Source: Syntrophaceae bacterium
Lineage (GTDB): Bacteria > Desulfobacterota > Syntrophorhabdia > Syntrophorhabdales > WCHB1-27
Reading direction: 5' to 3'
DNA length: 12,283 nt
Assembly: GCA_003165115.1 (NCBI GenBank)
Contig: PLSJ01000135.1
Coordinates: 1-12,283 of the forward strand
The notes beneath the pieces are model-generated. The model searched no databases. It worked only from the letters and a program-made list of their open reading frames with translations, and was not told the DNA's origin. The stretch's first letter is position 1, and the number at the start of each line of letters is the position of its first letter. A program made the translations under genes and the position numbers. Shown here one piece after another: positions 1 to 7,124 of this stretch.

Positions 1-1
1 A

Positions 2-1774
2 CGGCGGGTATCGGGCGGGTGCACCCGGTGCGACTCGTGTCGGACGGAGTGCGCGTTCCTGAGAAAATACGGCACACCCAAGGAGATCGCGGACCGATAC
101 GATCCCTCGCGCAACGAGTGCCAGACCTTGCCCTTCGAATGCAGCCTCTGCGGGCTCTGCACCGCGGTCTGCCCGGCCGGGGTCGATCCCCCGGCCCTCC
201 TCCTGGAAATGCGCCGGGAGGCTGTCAGGCGCGGCAAGGTCTTTCCGGAGCATGGCGCGCTCAGGAGGTACGAGCGACTCGGGGCGTCCCGCGCGTTTTC
301 CTACTATGGCCTGCCCAGGGGCTGCGAAACAATCTTCTTCCCCGGGTGCGCCCTGTCGGGGACCAGGTCCGAAAAGGTCATCCTCGCCTATCAGAGGCTG
401 AAAAGGCGGACCCCGTCCCTCGGCATCGTCCTCGACTGTTGCATGAAGCCATCCCACGACTTGGGGGACGAGGCGCACTTCAGGGAGATGTTCGAAGAAA
501 TGCGGGCATACCTCGTGTCGCACGGTGTCAGGGAGGTGCTGGTCGCCTGTCCCAACTGTTACAGGATGTTCTCCCGCTACGGCTCCGGGCTCGTCACGAA
601 GAGCATATACGAGTGCCTCACCGGGGACGGGAACGCCGTCGAGCCGGGGGGGGCAGGTGAGGTGACGGTCCACGACCCCTGCGCGGTCAGGTTCGAGGCG
701 CCCGTTCAGGACGCCGTGAGGAAGCTTCTCGGCGAGCAGGGCTTCAGGGTCTCCGAGATGCCTCATTCCGGCTCCCACACCCTGTGCTGCGGCGAGGGCG
801 GGGGCGTCGGGTGTCTCGTCCCCGCTTTCGCCGCGAGATGGGGCAGGCTCCGCCGGAAGGAGGCCCTGGGAAGAAAGGTAGTGACATATTGCGCCGGTTG
901 CGCGGGCGCACTTTCCCGGCTCGTCCCGTCGGCGCACGTGCTCGACATGCTCTTCGAGCCCGGCGAGGCGGCGAAAAAGGCGCGGGTCACAAAGGCCCCC
1001 TTCACCTATTGGAAGCGGCTGAGGCTGAAAAAGTGGTTCAGGAAACACGTACCCGCTGCGGTCACGCGGGAGCGGACGAATACACGCGGAAAGGCGTCGG
1101 GAAAGGGCGCCGTGATGAAGTTTCTCCTGTTCGTCCTTTTCATCGTCGCGGTCATCACCGCGATCAGGGTTACCGGGGCTACGCGGTACCTGGAACAGCA
1201 CACCCTGAGGGCGTGGATCGGGAGCTATGGCGCGTTGGCGCCCGCGGTCTACATGTGCGTTTACGCGGTCGCCCCGGCCCTTTTTTTGCCGGGCTTGCCT
1301 CTTACCATCGTCGGCGGCATCCTCTTCGGGCCGTTCTGGGGCGTTGTCTATACGATAATCGGTTCCACCATAGGCGCCTGCGTCGCCTTTCTCATTTCAC
1401 GGTACCTGGCGCGGGCGTGGGTGGAAGAGCGGCTGAAAAGCCCACGGTGGAGGAGGCTGGACCGGGGGGTGGAGAAACACGGCTGGAAGGTGGTTGCCTT
1501 TACCCGTCTCGTCCCGCTTTTTCCGTTCAGCCTGCTCAACTACGCCTTCGGCCTCACAAGGATAGCGTTTCGGCAGTATGCCGTCGCTACCTTTCTCTGT
1601 ATGCTTCCCGCGTGCATTGCCTTCATCGTCTTCTCCAGCTCCATCCTCGATTTGGTCCGCGGGAAGGTCTCCCTGACGTTCGTCGTCGGTCTTGTGCTCG
1701 TTGCCCTCGTTTCGATGTTCCCCCTGTTTTACAGACGGTATAAGGCGAAGCGGGGAGAGGACGACCCGGTATGA
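2..1774 (+). CDS. Fe-S oxidoreductase (CCG domains) fused to TVP38/TMEM64 membrane domain, 5' partial
   Basis: The frame is open from the left edge, so the start lies outside the window; 590 residues are visible. Numbering from the first visible codon, the N-terminal part has two 4Fe-4S motifs, CTRCDSCRTEC (Cys7-17) and CSLCGLCTAVCP (Cys47-57). Two cysteine-rich CCG-type units of the HdrD/GlpC kind follow: Cys116, CC146-147 and CPNC183-186, then Cys227, CCG262-264 and CAGC297-300. The first unit reads CCMKP instead of CCG. A basic linker leads to a hydrophobic domain from about residue 372 with the motifs LPGLPLTIVGGILFG and FTRLVPLFPFSLLNYAFG, typical of TVP38/TMEM64 (DedA-superfamily) proteins. 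HdrD-like proteins move electrons through Fe-S clusters; TVP38 proteins are membrane proteins with transport or lipid-related roles. No stop separates the halves. GTG/ATG codons at 1112/1115 could serve as an internal start, but only a weak purine-rich stretch precedes them. The substrate is unknown. The gene leads the run that ends with selD. Confidence 0.85.
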   Translation, partial: RRVSGGCTRCDSCRTECAFLRKYGTPKEIADRYDPSRNECQTLPFECSLCGLCTAVCPAGVDPPALLLEMRREAVRRGKVFPEHGALRRYERLGASRAFSYYGLPRGCETIFFPGCALSGTRSEKVILAYQRLKRRTPSLGIVLDCCMKPSHDLGDEAHFREMFEEMRAYLVSHGVREVLVACPNCYRMFSRYGSGLVTKSIYECLTGDGNAVEPGGAGEVTVHDPCAVRFEAPVQDAVRKLLGEQGFRVSEMPHSGSHTLCCGEGGGVGCLVPAFAARWGRLRRKEALGRKVVTYCAGCAGALSRLVPSAHVLDMLFEPGEAAKKARVTKAPFTYWKRLRLKKWFRKHVPAAVTRERTNTRGKASGKGAVMKFLLFVLFIVAVITAIRVTGATRYLEQHTLRAWIGSYGALAPAVYMCVYAVAPALFLPGLPLTIVGGILFGPFWGVVYTIIGSTIGACVAFLISRYLARAWVEERLKSPRWRRLDRGVEKHGWKVVAFTRLVPLFPFSLLNYAFGLTRIAFRQYAVATFLCMLPACIAFIVFSSSILDLVRGKVSLTFVVGLVLVALVSMFPLFYRRYKAKRGEDDPV

Positions 1775-1832
1775 GCGGCTTTGCGGTATATGCCTGTGAA
1801 GGCTGATTTTATCTCTCAAGGAGGAACCTGAC

Positions 1833-2474
1833 ATGATGAAACATCTGTTTTTACTGGCCCTGGCCCTTGTTTTGTGCGCGTCATTCGGCGCACCCCCGGC
1901 GTATTCACAGGAAACGACGCTGACGCCCCAAAATCCCCTCGCCGTCGACATGAAGGAACGGAGTGTCTCCGTCCTCGCCCAGGTCAACGGGAAATACCTC
2001 GTGCAGACCACCCGCCACGGCGTGGTTTTCAAGGAGGGCAAGAACGGCGAAAAGTCGGTCTTCGTCGCCCTTGCCGACCCGGAAACGTTTTATGCAAGTC
2101 TCGTGAAGCTCGGCTTAAAGGCAGGCAACAACATGACGTGGGACAACAAAGAAAAGACCTATGTGCAGGGAGATCCCCTCGACGTGTCGGTCACGTGGAA
2201 GGGCGCGAAGAAGGTGTATAGCATTGACGAGGCGATCAAGGACAGCAATGGAAAACCGCTTGCCATCCGCTTCGGCGGCAATCTTGCGGCCGCGCTCAAA
2301 ATGAAGACGGGTTGCCTCATGTGCCTCGACAGTTGCCCCGTCGGCATTACAAGCAACGCCACCTACACCTATGGAGCGATCGAGACGAGGAAGGAAGCGG
2401 CGTTGACAGGGAACAAGGACGTCCTTCCGCCCGACGGGACCCTCGTCGTCATTACCTTCAAGGCAAAGAAGTGA
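1833..2474 (+). CDS. Secreted CxxCxxxCPVG protein, YdjY-like
   Basis: A protein of 213 aa. The start is well supported: AAGGAGG at 1818-1824 lies 8 nt before ATG 1833 (a second ATG follows at 1836). Residues 1-25 form a signal peptide (Lys3, hydrophobic core, probable cleavage after AYS25), so the mature protein is probably periplasmic. The body looks like a compact beta-rich domain. The distinctive motif near the C-terminus is GCLMCLDSCPVGITSNATY, with Cys161, Cys164 and Cys168, enough for a partial Fe-S site, a metal site or a redox thiol centre. The motif and size recall the E. coli YdjY family, which is encoded beside the TVP38 proteins YdjX and YdjZ; this is recognition by memory, not a search. 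Here too the gene sits 58 bp after a TVP38 domain. It may be an extracytoplasmic redox or binding partner for the upstream fusion. No function is assigned. Confidence 0.75.
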   Translation: MMKHLFLLALALVLCASFGAPPAYSQETTLTPQNPLAVDMKERSVSVLAQVNGKYLVQTTRHGVVFKEGKNGEKSVFVALADPETFYASLVKLGLKAGNNMTWDNKEKTYVQGDPLDVSVTWKGAKKVYSIDEAIKDSNGKPLAIRFGGNLAAALKMKTGCLMCLDSCPVGITSNATYTYGAIETRKEAALTGNKDVLPPDGTLVVITFKAKK

Positions 2475-2492
2475 GGGGAGGTTTCCACGATC

Positions 2493-2969
2493 TTGAATAA
2501 GCGGACACAGGATGCGCGAGATGAAGAAAAGGGGAGTTGGGTGCGGCTTGTGGGAGAACATCTCAAGGCCGCACTCACGGGCCTCGTCGCCGGCTACTGC
2601 CTTGCCCTCGTGCTTGGCCGCTCCGTGTGGCTCGACATGCGGGTAAATGTGGGGCACGTGCTACCGGTTTCCGTGGCCTGTCTGGTTCTCGCGTCGAAAA
2701 ACAGACAGCGGCCGGTGGGGATCGTCCCTTTCCTGCTTCTCCAGGTGTTGGGGTTGGCCCTTCTCTTCTCCGCTTACGGGTTGAGTTCCTCGGCCATCCT
2801 CATCGTGCCCGCCGGTCTTTTCAGGGAGGGCTTTCACCTGAGCTCTTTTTCCCTGACGAACATCGGCCTCTTCTTGCTTTGTCTCATAGGGACGGTCGAT
2901 GCCGTCTGGATGTACGCCGTCGTGAGGGAGAGGATAAGAAACAGGAGGCGCCATTGGACGCAAGACTGA
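2493..2969 (+). CDS. Small polytopic membrane protein (158 aa), unknown function
   Basis: I do not recognise a family. Hydrophobic segments lie at about residues 25-42, 53-68, 76-108 (possibly two helices) and 121-144, with a charged N-terminus and a basic C-terminal tail (RERIRNRRR), consistent with four or five transmembrane helices and a cytoplasmic C-terminus. The start used is TTG 2493, 11 nt after GGGGAGG (2475-2481), which lies just past the previous stop. GTG 2541, preceded by GGGGAG at 2531-2536, is a shorter alternative giving 142 aa with all helices intact. The 3' end overlaps selD by 16 bp and the selD ribosome-binding site lies inside this gene, so the two are probably translationally coupled. 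That places it in the selenium context, perhaps as a permease subunit or membrane anchor; this is inference from position only. Confidence 0.75.
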   Translation: MNKRTQDARDEEKGSWVRLVGEHLKAALTGLVAGYCLALVLGRSVWLDMRVNVGHVLPVSVACLVLASKNRQRPVGIVPFLLLQVLGLALLFSAYGLSSSAILIVPAGLFREGFHLSSFSLTNIGLFLLCLIGTVDAVWMYAVVRERIRNRRRHWTQD

Positions 2970-3979
2970 CCCATCATGCCCGCTTCGGCGGGTGCGGGGC
3001 GAAGATAGGCCCCGGCGATCTCTCCAGGGCACTCTGCGGCATCGACGTCCCGGAAGGTCCGAATGTGATCGCGGGCCTCAAAGGGTTCGAGGATGCGGGG
3101 GTATACCGGATCAGCGATGATCTGGCCCTCGTGCAGACGGTCGATTTCTTCACCCCCGTGGTGAACGATCCCTACCGGTTCGGCCAGGTCGCCGCCGCAA
3201 ACGCGTTGAGCGACGTCTACGCCATGGGCGCCACACCGATCACGGCCCTCAACATCGTCTGCTTCTCCCCGAGGAAGTTCGATATAGCCGTATTGCGCGA
3301 GATCCTCCGGGGAGGCGTCGACAAGGTGAGGGAAGCGGGGATGAGCCTCCTCGGCGGACACAGCGTCGACGACGAAGAGACCAAGTACGGGCTTTCGGTC
3401 ACGGGCCTCGTCCATCCGGAAAGGATCGTGAGGAACGAGGGCGCGAAACCGGGCGATCTCCTCATCCTCACCAAACCCCTCGGCACGGGCATCCTGATAA
3501 CGGCCATGAAAGGCAACCTGGTCTCGCGGGAGACGGAAGAGCGCCTCGTCACGGTCATGTCCGCACTCAACCGCCGGGCATCGGTTGTCATGCTCTCGGC
3601 AGGCGCCCACGCGGCGACGGACGTGACCGGGTTCGGTCTCGCCGGCCATCTCAAGGAGATGATAAAGGAGGACTTGGGGGTTGAGGTCAACGCGCGCAAG
3701 CTCCCTTACTTTCCGGAGACCGCGAAGCTGTATGACGAGGGATTTCTCCCGAGCGGCCTCTACAAAAACAAAGCGTTTTACACCCCCTTCGTCGAGGGTG
3801 AAATCAGCGGTTTTCTTCTCGACCTGCTCTTCGATCCGCAATCTTCGGGCGGACTTCTGATCTCACTGGGAGAGGACAGCATGGACCGCTTCGCTCACGA
3901 GGCGTCGGACTCGGCCCTGGATTACTGGGTGATAGGCCGCTTCATGCAGGAACCGGTGGGGAAAATATGCGTCAGATGA
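2954..3979 (+). CDS. selD: Selenophosphate synthetase SelD (selenide, water dikinase)
   Basis: SelD makes monoselenophosphate from selenide and ATP. The product is the selenium donor for selenocysteine tRNA and for 2-selenouridine in tRNA. The protein is 341 aa, a normal length (E. coli about 347). Start: TTG 2954, 5 nt after AGGAGG (2943-2948). The frame stays open upstream to 2537, but the family N-terminus fits this TTG. Seen in the sequence: the active-site loop GGCGAKIGP with Cys14 and Lys17, matching E. coli Cys17/Lys20; TVDFFTP with the metal-binding Asp64; NALSDVYAMG; LLGGHSVDDEE; ATDVTGFGLAGHL; and SSGGLL near the C-terminus. The catalytic position is an ordinary TGC cysteine, not selenocysteine. 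The gene overlaps the upstream membrane-protein gene by 16 bp and ends 10 bp from the convergent histidine kinase, with no clear terminator between them. No selA, selB, selC or ybbB-type gene is present here, so the use of the selenophosphate cannot be told. Confidence 0.96.
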   Translation: MDARLTHHARFGGCGAKIGPGDLSRALCGIDVPEGPNVIAGLKGFEDAGVYRISDDLALVQTVDFFTPVVNDPYRFGQVAAANALSDVYAMGATPITALNIVCFSPRKFDIAVLREILRGGVDKVREAGMSLLGGHSVDDEETKYGLSVTGLVHPERIVRNEGAKPGDLLILTKPLGTGILITAMKGNLVSRETEERLVTVMSALNRRASVVMLSAGAHAATDVTGFGLAGHLKEMIKEDLGVEVNARKLPYFPETAKLYDEGFLPSGLYKNKAFYTPFVEGEISGFLLDLLFDPQSSGGLLISLGEDSMDRFAHEASDSALDYWVIGRFMQEPVGKICVR

Positions 3980-3989
3980 AGAAAGCCTC

Positions 3990-5603
3990 TTAAGGAAAAA
4001 GCGAAAGTTGGGAGGACCTGGCGTCGAGGAGCTCCCGGATTTGTTTCAGCAGCTTCTCTATCACGATAGGTTTCGAGATCATGGGGACACCCTCCCTGCT
4101 GATCCCCTTTTTCGAGAGGATATCGCCCGTATAGCCGCTCATGAAGACCGCCCTTATGTCGGGCCTGATCCTTTTCAGCTCGATATACGCCTCTTTGCCG
4201 TTCTTCCTCGGCATGATCACATCGAGGAGCAAAAGGTCGATCCCTTCCCTGTTTTCGTTGAACTTTTCAACGGCATCGACGCCATCGACGGCCTCGATCA
4301 CCGTGTAGCCGAAATCGCGAAGCACGGTGGTGACGATCTGCCTGACGTCTCCGTTGTCCTCAGCCACCAGGATGACCTCGCTGCCGCCCTTCAGCTCCTC
4401 CTTTTCCTGAATACTCACGGTGGAGTCCGCGGACTCCGCGAGGGGGAAATAGGTGGTAAAAGTCGTCCCCAGGCCCTTCTGGCTGGTGACGTTCACGTAT
4501 CCCTTGTTCTGATGGACGATCCCGTAGACTATCGACAGGCCGAGGCCCGTCCCCTTCCCTACCTCTTTTGTCGTAAAGAAAGGGTCGAATATCTGATCTT
4601 TCGTGCGCTCGTCCATGCCATTTCCCGTATCGGAGACCTCTATCGCGGCGTAAGCACCCTCCTTGCCGTCATAGGCCTTCATGAATTCGCCGCTCAGGTG
4701 CACCTGCTCGGTCTTTATCGACAGCGACCCGCCATCCGGCATGGCGTCTCTCGCATTTGTCGCCAGGTTCATCAACAACTGCGCTATCTGTCCATCCCCC
4801 ATGACAACGACCAGCCGTTCCTGGCTGAATGAGGTCTTAAGCTCGATGTCCTCGCCGATGATCCTCCGTAATAGTTTTTCCACGACCTTTATCGCCTCGT
4901 TCAGGTCGACCGGTTTTGTCGCCATCGCCTGCTTTCGGCTGAACGCGAGGAGGTTCTGGGTAAGGGCGCTCGCCCTGTCCGCCGCCTCCATGATCTGGTT
5001 CACGTAGCTCGTCGTCTGGGTGCCCGGCCCTGCTTTCATCAGGATAAGGCTGCAATACCCCATGACAGTGGTCAGAATGTTATTGAAGTCGTGCGCCACG
5101 CCACCGGCAAGCGTCCCGATGCTTTCCATTTTCTGCGCGTGCAGAAGCTGGGCCTCCAGCTTCTTCCGCTCGGTGACGCTTTCCACGATCCCCTCGTGAT
5201 AGAGCGCCTTCCCTTCTTTGTCGCGGACCACCCTTGCGTTGAGCGACACCCATTGCACGCTCCCGTCCTCGCAATAAACCTGGACTTCGAAGTCGCGGGC
5301 GAACCCTTCGGTTTCCATGAGACGCAGGTACTCATCCCGCCTTTTTCCGCTCACGAACAACTGCTTCCCGATATTGGTCACACGCCGGATCAGCTCGTCC
5401 GGCGAATCGAAGCCGTGGATGCGTGCGAGTGCCGGGTTCGCGCCGATGAAACGGCCGTCGAGGGATATCTGAAAAATGCCTTCGACGGCATTCTCATATA
5501 TGTAGCGGTACTTTTCCTCCGCCTGCGTCAGCGCCTCTTCAACCGATCCTTTCTCTGCCATCCTCTCGTATCCATTCCGGGCTCGTGTACGTTCCCACCC
5601 CAT
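3990..5603 (-). CDS. Cytosolic PAS hybrid histidine kinase with C-terminal receiver
   Basis: A two-component sensor kinase of 537 aa with no transmembrane segment. Domains in order: a short coiled start, PAS at about 30-148 (PAC end at VTERKKLEAQL), HisKA with the H-box GGVAHDFNNIL (phosphoacceptor His171), HATPase with N-box NLATNARDA (Asn283), G1 SDTGNGM, F-box FDPFFTTK and G2 GKGTGLGLS, then a receiver at about 408-527 with acidic E415/D416, phosphoacceptor Asp461 (LLLLDVIMP), Ser489 and Lys511. HDFNNIL plus a trailing receiver is typical of soluble hybrid kinases common in Desulfobacterota. It probably senses an intracellular ligand or redox state through PAS and may autoregulate through its receiver; no separate response regulator is nearby. 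The start ATG 5603 has no clear Shine-Dalgarno. The internal ATG at 5561 (MAEKGS) is an alternative that keeps all domains. It lies 114 bp after the DUF4129 gene on the same strand and probably has its own promoter. Confidence 0.93.
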   Translation of the reverse strand: MGWERTRARNGYERMAEKGSVEEALTQAEEKYRYIYENAVEGIFQISLDGRFIGANPALARIHGFDSPDELIRRVTNIGKQLFVSGKRRDEYLRLMETEGFARDFEVQVYCEDGSVQWVSLNARVVRDKEGKALYHEGIVESVTERKKLEAQLLHAQKMESIGTLAGGVAHDFNNILTTVMGYCSLILMKAGPGTQTTSYVNQIMEAADRASALTQNLLAFSRKQAMATKPVDLNEAIKVVEKLLRRIIGEDIELKTSFSQERLVVVMGDGQIAQLLMNLATNARDAMPDGGSLSIKTEQVHLSGEFMKAYDGKEGAYAAIEVSDTGNGMDERTKDQIFDPFFTTKEVGKGTGLGLSIVYGIVHQNKGYVNVTSQKGLGTTFTTYFPLAESADSTVSIQEKEELKGGSEVILVAEDNGDVRQIVTTVLRDFGYTVIEAVDGVDAVEKFNENREGIDLLLLDVIMPRKNGKEAYIELKRIRPDIRAVFMSGYTGDILSKKGISREGVPMISKPIVIEKLLKQIRELLDARSSQLSLFP

Positions 5604-5638
5604 GCGTCCCGACAGGCGTTCCGTATGTCCCCAGTAGA

Positions 5639-5666
5639 GTTATCATCAATCGCGGGAAAGAATCAA
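5639..5666 (-). promoter_or_regulatory. Candidate sigma-70 promoter for the hybrid histidine kinase
   Basis: On the minus strand, TTGATT (5661-5666) and GATAAC (5639-5644) are 16 bp apart. Transcription would begin near 5632, giving a leader of about 30 nt before ATG 5603. Both boxes deviate from consensus, so this is a pattern-based suggestion. Confidence 0.35.
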
Positions 5667-5717
5667 CTAAAACTTGTGCGCTGGCGGGGAGACGCCCTTC
5701 ATAACGAAACAGGTGCC

Positions 5718-7124
5718 TCATCCACCGGCCCCGGAGAGTCTCTGTTTTAACCTCCGCGGCCAGTGCGCGGGACTCCGGAGCGCGCGCCGTGCGGCCGTCA
5801 GCGACCGAAGCTGTTCGTCCGACAGCGTCCAGCCACCGTAGACTTCCCTGTTGACGGCGCCGACGATCACTTCGATGTGTCCGCCGAGCCTCGGGAAAGA
5901 GCGCCTTATCCGCCCGCCGAACTCGGCCGGCGTCTCGCACGCCGCACGGGGAAGACCCGAGCGGCGTGCCCAGCTGCAGAGGGCCTCATAAATTTCGGCG
6001 GCCCGGTCACAACCCCTTACCGCGCACACCAATCTCCGGTAGAAGAGCGTGACCACCCTCCATGCAGCCTCGAGCAGGGACCCCCGCCTTCCGGCTTCCC
6101 GGCGCGCGCCGCTCACGGATGTCCTCGACAAGAGCCATCGGACCACGAAAAAGACGAGAAGGCCGGCAAGGAGGATCACAAGCAGGACGGCCACGACAGA
6201 AAATGTCCTTATCATGGCCTTTTGCACGAGTTCCATCCACCAGGAGCCTTTGGCCGACGCGGCCACCTGCCATCCAGCCCCTTTCGGAGGGCCCGACCCC
6301 GGTGGGTCCGGCCTGATACTCCCGGGCAAGAAAATAAAACGCAGCACCCGCTCGAGGACCGGGAGCAGGGGTCCCGCGTTTCTCGCCAGGACGTCCTGCC
6401 CCTTTCGCGCGGCCGAGGTCAGCCATGGCAGGAGAAGGAGCGCCAGACACCCGGCGGACAGGAGTGTCGCCGCGCAGGCACTCATGACGAGACCGATGCC
6501 GCGATAACCAGCCACGTAAGCTTTTTCCGCCCCTTCCCCGCTCCTGGCCACCCCCACGGCGAGAAGGCTGAAAAGGAAGAAAGGGAAGATAAGAGCGGGG
6601 GACAGGGTTTCACCAATCCACATCCCGCCTTTCACCTCCATGGCGAACCTGACGAGGTAGAGCGTGAAGAAGGCGGCCAGCCCGATATCGAAACGGGTGC
6701 AGGCGCCATAATAATCCTTCCGCCGACGGCTCAGGGCAATCCCGCCGGCCCATAAGGCCGCCGGCCACATGAGAAGAAAGACAAGGAGGACCCATTCGAC
6801 CGGCTCACGGGCATGGTAAAGGAACGCGAGGAGCCAGGCCTTGCCCAAAGGCGGGTACGATGCATAGAAGACGGCGCGGACAGTCTCCAGGGCGGCGCAG
6901 ACGAAGCCGAATGCGTGGAGGCCAAGTACGGAGACGACCCGCCAGCCCCTCCCCGAGGAGAGATGGGTGAGGAGCGCCGAGAACGCGAAGATCGCACACG
7001 CATCGATTGCGGGAAAGGGGCGTCCGGTGGCCGCGGTTATCGAAAACGAGGCCCACCCGTAAAGCCAGCACAGGTCCATGCAGGCCATCAAGAGCAGGAG
7101 GAGGACGCCGTTTCCCTTTTTCAC
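5718..7124 (-). CDS. Polytopic membrane protein with C-terminal DUF4129 domain (TgpA-like without transglutaminase core)
   Basis: A protein of 468 aa. About seven transmembrane segments fill residues 6-233, followed by a soluble stretch at about 234-305, another helix at 308-333, and a cytoplasmic C-terminal domain at about 345-435. That domain includes CSWARRSGLPRAACETPAEF and EVIVGAVNREVYGGW, which fit DUF4129. This helix order resembles TgpA-type proteins (helices, transglutaminase core, helix, DUF4129), but the stretch between the helices is far too short for a transglutaminase and shows no Cys-His-Asp set. The GTG start at 7124 overlaps the DUF58 stop as GTGA, with GGGAAG just upstream as a weak ribosome-binding site. 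MoxR-DUF58-DUF4129 runs are common; their proteins are thought to act at the envelope in protein maturation or stress, but the exact role is unsettled. Its substrate here is unknown. Confidence 0.85.
   Translation of the reverse strand: MKKGNGVLLLLLMACMDLCWLYGWASFSITAATGRPFPAIDACAIFAFSALLTHLSSGRGWRVVSVLGLHAFGFVCAALETVRAVFYASYPPLGKAWLLAFLYHAREPVEWVLLVFLLMWPAALWAGGIALSRRRKDYYGACTRFDIGLAAFFTLYLVRFAMEVKGGMWIGETLSPALIFPFFLFSLLAVGVARSGEGAEKAYVAGYRGIGLVMSACAATLLSAGCLALLLLPWLTSAARKGQDVLARNAGPLLPVLERVLRFIFLPGSIRPDPPGSGPPKGAGWQVAASAKGSWWMELVQKAMIRTFSVVAVLLVILLAGLLVFFVVRWLLSRTSVSGARREAGRRGSLLEAAWRVVTLFYRRLVCAVRGCDRAAEIYEALCSWARRSGLPRAACETPAEFGGRIRRSFPRLGGHIEVIVGAVNREVYGGWTLSDEQLRSLTAARRALRSPAHWPRRLKQRLSGAGG

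Noticed and set aside
1772..1829. Possible selenocysteine read-through of the TGA ending the fusion protein, given selD nearby
   Set aside because: Only 18 ordinary codons follow before another TGA, with no SECIS-like hairpin seen and the ribosome-binding site of the next gene inside the stretch.
2834..3841. Minus-strand open frame opposite selD
   Set aside because: It has no recognisable motifs and is explained by high GC codon usage of selD on the other strand.
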